From Pseudomonadota bacterium (GTDB lineage: Bacteria; Pseudomonadota; Gammaproteobacteria; Steroidobacterales; Steroidobacteraceae), in the NCBI GenBank assembly GCA_025356815.1, contig JANXQL010000011.1, forward strand, positions 1 to 34,920: DNA of 34,920 nt. The letters run 5' to 3'. Under the pieces are notes generated by a model. It worked only from the letters and a program-made list of their open reading frames with translations, was not told the origin of the DNA and made no database searches. Position numbers and translations under genes: made by a program. Below, in pieces: positions 17,151 through 25,349 of the stretch. Numbering within the stretch: position 1 is the first letter of the stretch; each line of letters begins with the position of its first letter.

Positions 17151-18197
17151 ATGCGTCGATCAGACCTCGAACGCCGCGTGACGGCGGCGGCGGCGGGTTC
17201 TGCCGTGACGCTGGAGATGGTGGCGCGCGAGGCCGGCGTCTCGCCGAGCACCGTCTCGCGAATCCTCAATGGCACCGCCAAGGTTCGTGATGCGAAGGTG
17301 CGCGCGGTCAACGCGGCCATCTCCAAGCTGCAGTTCATGCCCGATCCCGTGGCGCGCTCGCTGGCCGGGGGCAAGTCCATGAGCATCGGGGTAATGATCC
17401 AGACCCTTGACAGCCCATTCTTCGGCGGTGTGGTCGCGGCGCTCGAAAAGGGCCTGATGCGGGCCAATTATTCGGGTCTGTTCGTCAGCGGCCACTGGCG
17501 TGAGAACGACGAGCGACGCTGCATCGGCCACCTGCTGAGCCGGCGCGTCGAAGGCATCATCCTGGTCACCAGCTGCCTGCCCGATGCCGAGATCCTCCAC
17601 CTGTCGCGCAGCGTCCCGGTAGTGCTGACCGGCCGCTCGCTGGTCGGCGAAAACGTCTACTCCGTCGACGTCGACAGCACGCAGGGCGCGCGCCTGGCGA
17701 CCGACTATCTGATCGGGCAGGGGCACCGCCGGGTCGCATTCATCGCGGGCCCTGTCGACCATCCTGACGCGATCCAGCGCCTGGCGGGCTACAAGGCCTC
17801 GCTCGCGACCCACAAGCTGCCTTTCGCGAAGAAACTGGTGGCGGTCGGCGACTACACCGACTTCGGCGGACAAGCCGCGATGAACCAGCTGCTCGATGGC
17901 GGCGAGCAGTTCACCGCGGTGTTCGCCGCGAACGACCAGACCGCGTACGGCGCGATGCTCGCCCTCTACCGCCGCGGCGTGAAGGTTCCCAACGACGTCT
18001 CGGTGGTCGGCTATGACGACCTGCTGACCTCGGCTTTCACCATTCCTCCGCTGACCACGGTGCATCGCTCCATCGAGGGCATCGGCGAGTGTGCAGCGCA
18101 GGCGATGCTCGATCTGATCGACCGGCGCGCGCCGGTGGCCAAGGTGTCCCCCGCAACGCTCGCGGTACGCGAGTCGGCGCGTCCACTGCGCAGTTGA
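17151..18197 (+). CDS. LacI-family transcriptional regulator
   Basis: The 348-residue protein has an N-terminal helix-turn-helix and hinge (VTLEMVAREAGVSPSTVSRILNG, residues about 19-41). A periplasmic-binding-protein-like sugar domain follows (SIGVMIQTLDSPFFGGVVAALE, VEGIILVTS, VDSTQGARLATDYL, HRRVAFIAGP, VFAANDQTAYGAMLAL, VSVVGYDDL). The start is ATG 17151 (GGGAG 10 nt upstream); a TTG 87 nt earlier is open but unlikely. It lies beside a GAAAGCGCTT palindrome and is the only regulator in the glucan locus, so I infer that it represses the three units carrying that palindrome and is released by a glucan-derived sugar. About 18 extra residues precede the usual HTH start. Confidence 0.95.
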   Translation: MRRSDLERRVTAAAAGSAVTLEMVAREAGVSPSTVSRILNGTAKVRDAKVRAVNAAISKLQFMPDPVARSLAGGKSMSIGVMIQTLDSPFFGGVVAALEKGLMRANYSGLFVSGHWRENDERRCIGHLLSRRVEGIILVTSCLPDAEILHLSRSVPVVLTGRSLVGENVYSVDVDSTQGARLATDYLIGQGHRRVAFIAGPVDHPDAIQRLAGYKASLATHKLPFAKKLVAVGDYTDFGGQAAMNQLLDGGEQFTAVFAANDQTAYGAMLALYRRGVKVPNDVSVVGYDDLLTSAFTIPPLTTVHRSIEGIGECAAQAMLDLIDRRAPVAKVSPATLAVRESARPLRS

Positions 18198-18206
18198 GCG
18201 GCGCCC

Positions 18207-19124
18207 TCAGTGGCCCGGCGGGAGGAATCCCTGCGTTTGCATGAACCGTTCGACCGCCGGCTGCCAGGCGGGCGGATTGCGGTTGAAGATGTAATGGCCA
18301 TTGTTCTTGTCCGCAGGCAGTTCGATGAACTCGCCTCGCCCGCCGGCAGACTTGAACGCGGCAAACCACTGGCGCGGGTAGGTGCGACCCCACAGTCGGT
18401 CATTGGCGCTGTATAGCCACAGCGTCGGCAGGCGGTTGGTCTGACCATAGCGCGCGAAGGCGTCCGCCATCAGGTCGGGTCGGCACGGCTGATCGACATG
18501 GCGCTGCGAGTCCCCGCCGTCGCCGCCGGCGATACTGATCACCGCGATAACCCCGTGCAGGTCGCTGGCCGCGATCGCAACGGCCACCAGGCCGCCGAAC
18601 GACTCGCCGAGCACGATGCCGCGGTCGGCATCGACATACGGCAGCCGGGCGGCATAGTCGAGCAACTGGCGGGTCTGGGCAACGGCTGCGGCGACGCCAT
18701 CTGCGTAGCGCTTGGCCGCGCACTCCCCGGTGTACTCGACGTCGGGCCCGCCTGATACGCCATAGCCGATGCGGGTCGGGATCAGCACCGCGAAGCCGCG
18801 GCTGGCGAAATAGCGCGCATTGGCCGGGTACGCCTGGACGCCGACCGCCGTGCGCGCCGCCGCGTCCACGCCGCGGCCGTGCTCCAGCACGAGGATCGGC
18901 CGCCGCCCGGGGACATCCTCGCGGACGACCGTGACCACGATGTCTTGGCGGACCTCCCCGGCGCCGACCTGTTGGACGCGCGTGGGGACATGCAGCGTCT
19001 GCTCGACGATCGGTGCGGCGAGGGCGTGCTGACCCAGCAGCAGCGCGGTGAGGATCAGGCCAACGCACCTGCTGTGCTGCGACGCACGGCGTGACGGGGC
19101 GAGCGATGCAAGATCGGGCGGCAT
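18207..19124 (-). CDS. Exported alpha/beta hydrolase (dienelactone hydrolase/esterase-like)
   Basis: With the start at ATG 19124 the protein has 305 residues and an N-terminal signal peptide (GLILTALLLGQHALAA); an ATG at 19223 would add an Arg-rich stretch with no clear role. The alpha/beta-hydrolase core shows the oxyanion region VLEHGRG, then RGFAVLIPTRIGYGVSGGP, the nucleophile elbow VLGESFGGLVAV (Ser175), the probable acid in YSANDRLWG and the catalytic His in NNGHYIF. Likely substrates are esters, perhaps acyl decorations of polysaccharides, in the periplasm; this is inference. Its 3' end faces the LacI-family gene with a 9-bp gap. Its start lies back to back with the lipoprotein promoter at 19306. 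Confidence 0.85.
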   Translation of the reverse strand: MPPDLASLAPSRRASQHSRCVGLILTALLLGQHALAAPIVEQTLHVPTRVQQVGAGEVRQDIVVTVVREDVPGRRPILVLEHGRGVDAAARTAVGVQAYPANARYFASRGFAVLIPTRIGYGVSGGPDVEYTGECAAKRYADGVAAAVAQTRQLLDYAARLPYVDADRGIVLGESFGGLVAVAIAASDLHGVIAVISIAGGDGGDSQRHVDQPCRPDLMADAFARYGQTNRLPTLWLYSANDRLWGRTYPRQWFAAFKSAGGRGEFIELPADKNNGHYIFNRNPPAWQPAVERFMQTQGFLPPGH

Positions 19125-19305
19125 GCGGCGGCTTTGAGGGCCCTGAGAGTTGGAATTCCGGCCGCGGCGGCTGGCGAGGGAGTGCGCGTCGGCACCGTAG
19201 CATCGCAGCGTCGCTCGCTCCAACGCCGCAGTGCGCTGGGTGGCGCAGGGCGGCGATGGTGGTCGCGGTTGACGCGTTGCAGCAACGGCCGTCTCGCGCG
19301 GCGCA

Positions 19306-19336
19306 TTGACACAGGCGCGGATCGCTGTGCTAGATT
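19306..19336 (+). promoter_or_regulatory. Promoter with 19-bp spacer and internal dyad (lipoprotein-GH1-GH16-transporter operon)
   Basis: TTGACA (19306-19311) and TAGATT (19331-19336, preceded by TG as in extended -10 boxes) are separated by 19 bp. CACAG (19310-19314) and CTGTG (19325-19329) form an inverted repeat within that spacer. The same layout occurs at 26416. The rest of the 19125-19457 gap contains the upstream region of the hydrolase and a leader of about 115 nt. Confidence 0.7.
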
Positions 19337-19342
19337 TGATTT

Positions 19343-19354
19343 GAAAGCGCTTTC
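19343..19354. promoter_or_regulatory. LacI-family operator (perfect palindrome)
   Basis: GAAAGCGCTTTC is a perfect 12-bp palindrome that begins 6 bp after the predicted -10, so a bound repressor would block initiation. It matches the site at 26454 exactly and the site at 16987 closely. Confidence 0.85.
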
Positions 19355-19457
19355 TTCAACGCGCTCCACAAATCGCCCGCGCACGCGTCGGACCGACGCC
19401 TGCAGCGGAACGCGAGCATCGATTCTGGGGGCCTCAATGTCCGGTAAGGAGCAAGCA

Positions 19458-20342
19458 ATGACGACGTCAAGAGTGTCGACAGACTGGCGTGGCGCGCTAT
19501 TGCCGGGCTTGGTCGGCGCAGCGGCACTCGCCCTCGCGGCCTGCGGCGGCGGCGGCGTTGAAGGGGTCGCCGGCGGTGGCAACAACGGCGGTGGCGGCGG
19601 CGGTGGTGGTGGCGGGACGACAGTGACCCCAACGGCCTACGCGCTGTTCGCGTCGAACTACGTGGCGTACAGCTCGCAGACCAACGGTGCCTTCCTGCAC
19701 TCGGTGCAGGGCGGCGACGTGTACGCGTTCTTCGCCGGCAACGTCAACTACGGCTGCTACTCGTTCACTCAGGCCAATATGGACTCGACGCAGTTCTATG
19801 GCATCCAGGCGCAGGCGGGCTCGAACGGCGGTTCCGCCGGCGCCAACTGCCAGGTGACCGGGGCGGTCGCCCCGACCGCGGCCTCCGACGTCGCGGGCGT
19901 GACGATCAAGGCGCCGGGCACCAACTCGCCGACCGCGACGAGTGTCGCGCCGCTGGACATCAGTCAGGCGACAGCGCTGCTCGTGCAGATGGGCAACATC
20001 TATACGCAGGGTGACGTGCCCGGCGCCAATGGCGGCAACGCCAAGGTGTTCACGATCCTGCTCAACAACGACACGTCGGCGGCGCAGGACAAGTCAGCCC
20101 AGACGGCGCTGTGCGCGGTCGATCAGACGCTGGCAACGATCGGTCGTGGCGCGGCGGCACCGTTGGGTATCCTGAATTACGTGATTCCGCTGAGCTCCTT
20201 CACCTGCTCGAAGGGCTCGGTCGCGACGCTGCAGACCACCGGCGTCACGTCGGTCACGGTGCAGTACTCGGGCGACAAGAATCACATCAACGTCGCTGAT
20301 CTCGACGTGATCGCCATCGGCTACGTCGGCTTCACGAAATAA
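19458..20342 (+). CDS. Secreted lipoprotein of unknown function, glucan-locus associated
   Basis: The 294-residue protein starts at ATG 19458, with AAGGAG 6 nt upstream, which rules out the longer frame. A lipoprotein signal ends in lipobox LAAC. A glycine-rich linker (residues about 33-54) leads to a domain of about 235 residues rich in Thr, Ser, Asn and aromatic residues (YALFASNYVAYSS, VYAFFAGNVNYGCYSF, LLVQMGNIYTQG, KVFTILLNND, VTVQYSGDKNHINVADLDVIAIGYVGF). The pattern suggests a beta-sandwich like a carbohydrate-binding module, but I do not recognise a family. Being first in the operon with GH1, GH16 and the GPH-GH17 fusion, and under the shared operator, it is a candidate surface glucan-binding protein. 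Confidence 0.8.
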   Translation: MTTSRVSTDWRGALLPGLVGAAALALAACGGGGVEGVAGGGNNGGGGGGGGGGTTVTPTAYALFASNYVAYSSQTNGAFLHSVQGGDVYAFFAGNVNYGCYSFTQANMDSTQFYGIQAQAGSNGGSAGANCQVTGAVAPTAASDVAGVTIKAPGTNSPTATSVAPLDISQATALLVQMGNIYTQGDVPGANGGNAKVFTILLNNDTSAAQDKSAQTALCAVDQTLATIGRGAAAPLGILNYVIPLSSFTCSKGSVATLQTTGVTSVTVQYSGDKNHINVADLDVIAIGYVGFTK

Positions 20343-20343
20343 C

Positions 20344-20380
20344 GTCCGTTGCCACGGACCCACGCCGACATCGGCATGGG
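20344..20380 (+). promoter_or_regulatory. Two adjacent hairpins after the lipoprotein stop codon
   Basis: GTCCGT (20344-20349) pairs with ACGGAC (20354-20359). Next, CCCA-c-GCCG pairs with CGGC-a-TGGG (20359-20380) around ACAT. No T-tract follows. Placed right after the first gene, these could stabilise its mRNA or partly end transcription, giving more lipoprotein than enzyme. They also bury the ATG at 20376. Confidence 0.45.
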
Positions 20381-20435
20381 TTCGCGGCCGGAGCGCCCGT
20401 CAGCGGCGCGTCTTGCGCAGGGCCTGCCGCATCCG

Positions 20436-21839
20436 ATGAACGCAGTCGATCGAATTCCGGTCATCGCCGGCGACTCCGTCGCTGCAGCGCTCGTGCGACG
20501 CTTTCCGGCGGACTTCGTCTGGGGCGTCGCGACCAGTGCGTTCCAGATCGAGGGTGCCGCGCTTGAGGACGGTCGTGGCGATTCGATCTGGGACGAGTTT
20601 TGCCGCCGCCCGGGTGCGATCAAGGACGCCAGCAACGGCGATGTTGCCTGCGACCACTACCATCGGATGGAGGAGGACATCGCGCTCGTCGCGAGCCTCA
20701 ATGTCAGCGCCTACCGGTTCTCCATTTCCTGGCCGCGCGTGCAGCCGCTGGGATCGGGCGCATGGAACGAGAAGGGCTTCGACTTCTACGAACGACTCGT
20801 GGATGCATTGCTTCGCCACGGGATCGCGCCGCACGTCACGCTCTACCACTGGGACCTGCCGCAGGCCCTGCAGGAGGGCGGCGGCTGGCTGAACCGCGGG
20901 ACCGTAGACCGGTTCGTGGAGTACGCCGCGGAAGTCGCGCGGCGGCTCGGTGACCGGGTGGCATCGATTGCCACCCACAATGAGCCCTGGGTCGTCTCGG
21001 TGCTTGGCCACGAAGCGGGCATCTTCGCCCCCGGCCTCAAGAGCCAGCGGGCGGCCATGCAGGTCTCCCATCACCTGCTGCTGAGCCACGGCCTCGCTGT
21101 GCGGGCGTTGCGCGCGCAGCGCGCCGCCTTGCCGCTGGGCATCGTGCTGAACCAGTCGCCGATCCACGCGGCGACCGACTCCGCCGAGGACCTGGCGAAG
21201 GCGCGCCTCGACGACGGCCTGACGATCCGCTGGTACATGGACGCGCTGCTGCATGGGCGCTACCCGGATGACGTGCTCGCCTTCCTCGGGGCGGATGCAC
21301 CGACCGTCGCTGGCGGCGACATGGAGTCGATCCGTCAGCCGCTCGACTTCCTCGGCATCAACTACTACACGCGCAATGTCTCCGGCACCGGCGCGCCGCG
21401 CGATCCGGTGGCGGCCGGCACGGAGGTGACCGACATGGGCTGGGAAGTGTTCCCGGCCGGCCTGTCGGAGTTGCTCAACCGGCTGCACGTGGACTATGCC
21501 CTGCCGCCGATCTACATCATGGAGAACGGCGCGGCCTATCCCGATCGCGTGGTCGACGGCGAGGTGGCGGATCCGGACCGCATCCGCTACCTGAGCTCGC
21601 ACATCGCCGCGATGGCGGATGCCGTGGCCAGCGGCGTGAAGGTATACGGCTATTTCGTCTGGAGTCTGCTCGACAACTTCGAGTGGGCGGACGGTTACCA
21701 GAAGCGATTCGGAATCATCTACGTTGACTATCCGACGCAGCGGCGCATACCGAAGCACAGTGCGCTGTGGTACCGCCGGCTGTGCGCGGAGCATCGCCTG
21801 CGCAACACTTCGACGGCGCGAGTGCCAGACGGCCCATGA
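20436..21839 (+). CDS. GH1 beta-glucosidase (cytoplasmic)
   Basis: From ATG 20436 the protein has 467 residues, normal for GH1. Motifs occur in the expected order: FVWGVATSAFQIEGA at the N-terminus, YRFSISWPRVQP, TLYHWDLPQAL, acid/base Glu183 in THNEPW, GINYYTRN, nucleophile Glu363 in IYIMENGAA (Met where Thr is usual) and the aglycone-side VWSLLDNFEWADGYQKRFG. No signal peptide is present, so it should split imported beta-glucosides such as laminaribiose into glucose. The start is uncertain: no strong ribosome-binding site precedes 20436, and the earlier TTG (20349) and ATG (20376) lie inside hairpins. It lies 93 bp after the lipoprotein gene and 70 bp before GH16. Confidence 0.95.
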   Translation: MNAVDRIPVIAGDSVAAALVRRFPADFVWGVATSAFQIEGAALEDGRGDSIWDEFCRRPGAIKDASNGDVACDHYHRMEEDIALVASLNVSAYRFSISWPRVQPLGSGAWNEKGFDFYERLVDALLRHGIAPHVTLYHWDLPQALQEGGGWLNRGTVDRFVEYAAEVARRLGDRVASIATHNEPWVVSVLGHEAGIFAPGLKSQRAAMQVSHHLLLSHGLAVRALRAQRAALPLGIVLNQSPIHAATDSAEDLAKARLDDGLTIRWYMDALLHGRYPDDVLAFLGADAPTVAGGDMESIRQPLDFLGINYYTRNVSGTGAPRDPVAAGTEVTDMGWEVFPAGLSELLNRLHVDYALPPIYIMENGAAYPDRVVDGEVADPDRIRYLSSHIAAMADAVASGVKVYGYFVWSLLDNFEWADGYQKRFGIIYVDYPTQRRIPKHSALWYRRLCAEHRLRNTSTARVPDGP

Positions 21840-21909
21840 CCATCGTCGCCGACGCTCCCGGCAGTCGTGAACGGATCCGTGGCCACGCAGGCCTGGCGGA
21901 GGGATGCCG

Positions 21910-22866
21910 ATGACACGCAAGACCCGATCGCGCAAGTCTGGGTCTGCCCCGGAGCACAACCCGGATCCCTCGCAGTGGACGCTCGTCTGGAACGACGAGT
22001 TCGAGGGCACCGAGCTTGACCGTAGCAAGTGGGACTTCGACCTCGGCAACGGGTTCTTCGACTACCGCACGCACCAGTGGGTCCCGGGGTGGGGCAACGA
22101 GGAGTTGCAGTACTACACCGACAACGCCGACAACGTCCAGGTGCGAGATAGCCTGCTGTACATTCGCGCGTTGCGTGAGCCGCTGCATGGCTGTGGCTAT
22201 ACCTCGGCGCGGCTCAAGACGCGACGTCGCGACGGGACGGCGCTGTTCACGAAGCTCTACGGGCGCTTCGAGTTCCGCGCCCGCGTGCCGCACGGCAAGG
22301 GCCTGTGGCCGGCACTGTGGATGCTGCCGCAGGACGAGACCTACGGCACCTGGGCCGCATCGGGCGAGATCGACGTCATGGAGATCGTCGGCGAGCGTCC
22401 GGGCCAGTACCTCGGCTCGATTCACTTCGGCGGCTCGTTCCCGAAGCGCGAGCTGGTGACCCACGTCCACGAGTTCCCAGACGGCGGATCGGTGGCGGAC
22501 TTCCACGTGTACACGGTCGAGTGGGAGCCTGGAGAGCTGCGCTGGCTCATCGACGGGGTGTTGTGGGCGACGCAGCGCTTCTGGTGGTGCAGCAGCCGTA
22601 CACGCGACGGCAAGGGGGTCGCCGTGCGCTCCGCCAAGGGCCTCAATCCGTGGCCCGCGCCCTTCGACCAGCCGTTCTACCTGCTGATGAACGTGGCCGT
22701 GGGCGGCAATTTCCCGGGCGTGCCGAATCCGGCAACCCGCTTTCCAGCCGAACTCGTGGTCGACTACGTCCGCGTATACGACCGCGTCGGCGGCTACGCG
22801 GCACCGAAGCCACGCGCCGCAGGGCGCTTCCCGTATCAGAAGAAGAATCAGACGAAGAAGCGCTGA
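21910..22866 (+). CDS. GH16 endo-beta-1,3-glucanase (laminarinase) without a signal peptide
   Basis: The 318-residue protein has the GH16 jelly-roll from about residue 22 (WTLVWNDEFEGTELDRSKW). WVPGWGNEELQYYT and GRFEFRARVPHGKGLWPALWML follow, and the catalytic ExDxxE is Glu153, Asp155 and Glu158 in SGEIDVMEIVGE. The end is YLLMNVAVGGNFPG and VVDYVRVY plus a basic tail. ATG 21910 is preferred because GGAGGG sits 6 nt upstream, whereas the in-frame ATG at 21904 touches it. The N-terminus is polar and basic (MTRKTRSRKSG) with no hydrophobic segment, which is unusual for a laminarinase and implies a cytoplasmic enzyme or non-classical export. It would cut imported beta-1,3-gluco-oligosaccharides. 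Confidence 0.93.
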   Translation: MTRKTRSRKSGSAPEHNPDPSQWTLVWNDEFEGTELDRSKWDFDLGNGFFDYRTHQWVPGWGNEELQYYTDNADNVQVRDSLLYIRALREPLHGCGYTSARLKTRRRDGTALFTKLYGRFEFRARVPHGKGLWPALWMLPQDETYGTWAASGEIDVMEIVGERPGQYLGSIHFGGSFPKRELVTHVHEFPDGGSVADFHVYTVEWEPGELRWLIDGVLWATQRFWWCSSRTRDGKGVAVRSAKGLNPWPAPFDQPFYLLMNVAVGGNFPGVPNPATRFPAELVVDYVRVYDRVGGYAAPKPRAAGRFPYQKKNQTKKR

Positions 22867-22892
22867 CCGACCGGCAAAGACGAGGGGGTTCG

Positions 22893-25349
22893 ATGAACGA
22901 CAACACCGGCAAGCTGACCGTCACCGAGAAAATCGGCTACGGCTTCGGCGACATGGCTTCGAACCTCTTCTGGCAGATGTTCTCGATCTACATCCTCAAG
23001 TTCTACACCGACGTGTTCCTGCTGGGCGCGGCGGCGGTGGGCACGATGATGCTCGTGACGCGCTTGCTCGACGCGTTCATCGACCCGCTGATCGGCACGC
23101 TCGCAGACCGCACCAACACCCGCTGGGGGCACTTCCGGCCCTACCTGCTGTGGATGGCGATTCCGATGGCGGTGAGCGCCGTCCTCACCTTTACGACGCC
23201 GAGCTTCGGCGGAACCGCGCGCCTCGTGTACGCGTACGTGACGCTGATCCTGATGATGATCGCGTACTCGGGCATCAACATCCCGTACTCCGCGCTGCTC
23301 GGCGTGCTCACGCCGGACAGCAAGGAGCGCACCAGCGCCTCCTCTTACCGCTTCGTGATGGCCTTTCTGCCGATCTTCGTCATCGCGTTCACGGCCCCGC
23401 GGCTGGTGGCCTACTTCGGTGGGTCGGACACCGCGCCCTTCGGCTGGCAGATGACGATGGTGGTCTATTCGCTCATCGCGGTGGTGCTGTTCTTCGTGAC
23501 CTTCGCGATGACCAAGGAGCGCGTCCAGCCGCCCGCGTCGCAGCATGCGGCGCTCGGCAAGGACGTCGGCAACCTGTTCCGCAATGTCCCGTGGGTGGTG
23601 CTCTGCATCGTCGGCATCGCGGCACTGACCTACGGCAACATCCGCAATGGCGTGATGGTCTACTACTTCGACTATGTCGTCACCGACGGCAAGGAAGGGT
23701 TCAAGTGGGTCCTGTCGGCCGGCGCCGCGGCCTTCATGATCGGCGTCATGGCGACCGCGCCACTGTCGAAGCGCTTCGGTAAGCGCCGCTTCTACATGTT
23801 CTCGATGGCGATCTCGGCGGTGCTGTCGGTAGCCTTCTACTTCGTGCCGACGAACAAGGTGTGGTTGGTCGTGGGGGCCAACACCCTGATCAGCCTCTTT
23901 ACCGCGCCGACCGCGCCGCTCGTCTGGGCAATGTACGCCGACACGGCGGACTACTCGGAATGGAAGTGGGGCCGTCGTGCCACCGGGCTGATCTTCTCGG
24001 CCGCCTCCTTCGCGCAAAAGCTCGGCTGGGCGATCGGCGGTGCCGGGACGGCATGGCTGCTCAGCTACTTTGGCTACGTTGCGAACGTCCCCCAGAGCGC
24101 GCACACGATCAAGGGCATGATGCTGATGACGAGCGTCATCCCCGCAGTCGCGGCCGTGATCGCGGTGGCGGCGCTGTGGTTCTACAAACTCGATGACTCG
24201 GTCGTCGAGACGATGGGGGCGGAGCTCGCGGCCCGACGCAAGGCCTCCTCCGACGGTGAGACGGTTGCAGTCGACATGCCGGCACCACCCGGGCTGCCGA
24301 GTGTTGGATCGGTTCTGGAGGGTGTCATGGGCGAGAGCAAGCAACCGGCTGCGGCCGCAGAGCAGGCCGCGCATCGTGCGGTGGGTGTAGGTTCGGCGCC
24401 GGGCGTGACGATGACGCGCTCGGGCCCGGTGGATGCGGCCGGAGGCGGCTGGACGCCGGGACATCCCGATGCCCGCCCGCTCGGAGTCACGGCGGAACCG
24501 CCGCTGCTGACGTCTGAGCAGGAGGCTGCGCTACGCATTGAGTTCGCGGCTGTCCTCAACGCCGGCGTGCACGGCCTGTGTTTCAGTCCCTATCTCGAGG
24601 GTCAGGCGCCGGGCTCGCTCGTCAGCGAGCAGCAGATCCGCGAGCGACTCGCCGTCATTCAGCCGTACACGCGCTGGGTGCGGACCTTCTCCTGCACCGA
24701 GGGCCATGAGCAGACGCCGGAACTCGCGCACCGCGCGGGTCTCAAGACCCTCGTCGGTGCGTGGCTCGGCACCGACCGTGCGATCAACGAACGCGAGATC
24801 GAGGGCGCGATCGCGGTTGCCCGCGCAGGCCATGCCGACCTGCTGGCGGTGGGCAACGAAGTGCTCCTGCGCGGTGACCTCACCGAGGACGAACTGCTCG
24901 CGTACATGAAGCGGGTGAAGGACGCGGTGCCGCACATTGAGGTGGGTTACGTCGACGCCTACTTCCTCTTCGAAAAGCACCCGCGCGTGACGGCGGCCTG
25001 CGACGTGGTGCTGACGAACTGCTACCCGTTCTGGGAAGGCTGCCCGCGCGACCAGGCGATCGCCTACATGCAGACCATGCACCGGCGCACCGTCGCTGCC
25101 GCTGCGGGCAAGCGGGTCATCGTGTCCGAGACCGGCTGGCCGCACACGGGCAGCGCCTTTCACGGCGCGGTGCCGTCGGTCGAAGGCGCGATGCGCTACT
25201 TCATCGACACCTGCCGCTGGGCGCAGCAGGATGGCGTCGAGGTCTTCTACTTCGCGGCGTTCGACGAGGCCTGGAAGGTGGGCGCCGAGGGCGATGTCGG
25301 CGCGTACTGGGGGCTGTGGGACAAGGACGGCAGGCCCAAGTACCTGTGA
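22893..25349 (+). CDS. GPH-family sugar:cation symporter fused to a GH17-like glycosidase
   Basis: One uninterrupted 818-residue frame, preceded by GAGGGGG, joins two proteins. Residues 1 to about 430 are a 12-span GPH (MelB-type) symporter: GYGFGDMASNLFW, the cation-site region DAFIDPLIGTLADRTNTRWG, HFRPYLLW and late MYADTADYSEWKWGRR. A linker of about 100 residues, rich in Ala, Gly and Pro, follows. From about residue 535 comes a GH17-like barrel with acid/base candidate Glu656 (LAVGNEVLL), nucleophile candidate Glu746 (VSETGWPHTG) and FYFAAFDEAWK. GPH carriers have both ends inside, so the glycosidase should face the cytoplasm and act on sugars as they enter. A strong internal ribosome-binding site could also yield a free GH17-like form. 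A 4-nt overlap couples it to the next GH17-like gene. Confidence 0.9.
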   Translation: MNDNTGKLTVTEKIGYGFGDMASNLFWQMFSIYILKFYTDVFLLGAAAVGTMMLVTRLLDAFIDPLIGTLADRTNTRWGHFRPYLLWMAIPMAVSAVLTFTTPSFGGTARLVYAYVTLILMMIAYSGINIPYSALLGVLTPDSKERTSASSYRFVMAFLPIFVIAFTAPRLVAYFGGSDTAPFGWQMTMVVYSLIAVVLFFVTFAMTKERVQPPASQHAALGKDVGNLFRNVPWVVLCIVGIAALTYGNIRNGVMVYYFDYVVTDGKEGFKWVLSAGAAAFMIGVMATAPLSKRFGKRRFYMFSMAISAVLSVAFYFVPTNKVWLVVGANTLISLFTAPTAPLVWAMYADTADYSEWKWGRRATGLIFSAASFAQKLGWAIGGAGTAWLLSYFGYVANVPQSAHTIKGMMLMTSVIPAVAAVIAVAALWFYKLDDSVVETMGAELAARRKASSDGETVAVDMPAPPGLPSVGSVLEGVMGESKQPAAAAEQAAHRAVGVGSAPGVTMTRSGPVDAAGGGWTPGHPDARPLGVTAEPPLLTSEQEAALRIEFAAVLNAGVHGLCFSPYLEGQAPGSLVSEQQIRERLAVIQPYTRWVRTFSCTEGHEQTPELAHRAGLKTLVGAWLGTDRAINEREIEGAIAVARAGHADLLAVGNEVLLRGDLTEDELLAYMKRVKDAVPHIEVGYVDAYFLFEKHPRVTAACDVVLTNCYPFWEGCPRDQAIAYMQTMHRRTVAAAAGKRVIVSETGWPHTGSAFHGAVPSVEGAMRYFIDTCRWAQQDGVEVFYFAAFDEAWKVGAEGDVGAYWGLWDKDGRPKYL
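24317..24329 (+). promoter_or_regulatory. Internal ribosome-binding site and ATG within the fusion gene
   Basis: GGAGGG (24317-24322) lies 4 nt before an in-frame ATG (24327) in the linker of the symporter-GH17 fusion. Initiation here would give a separate 340-residue protein starting MGESKQ that contains the whole GH17-like domain. It may be a relic of two once-separate genes or a working second start. Confidence 0.5.

Noticed and set aside
19134-19457. N-terminal extension of the lipoprotein at 19458
   Set aside because: It would run across the promoter and operator at 19306-19354. The AAGGAG site and lipoprotein signal fix the start at 19458.
22305-22892. Longer start for the transporter fusion inside the GH16 gene
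   Set aside because: The frame is open but encodes an Arg/Ala-rich shadow of GH16. The ATG at 22893 has its own ribosome-binding site and begins the typical GPH N-terminus.
22848-24464. Minus-strand open frame opposite the transporter
   Set aside because: Composition is Arg/His-rich with no domain, and the opposite strand carries a clear GPH symporter.
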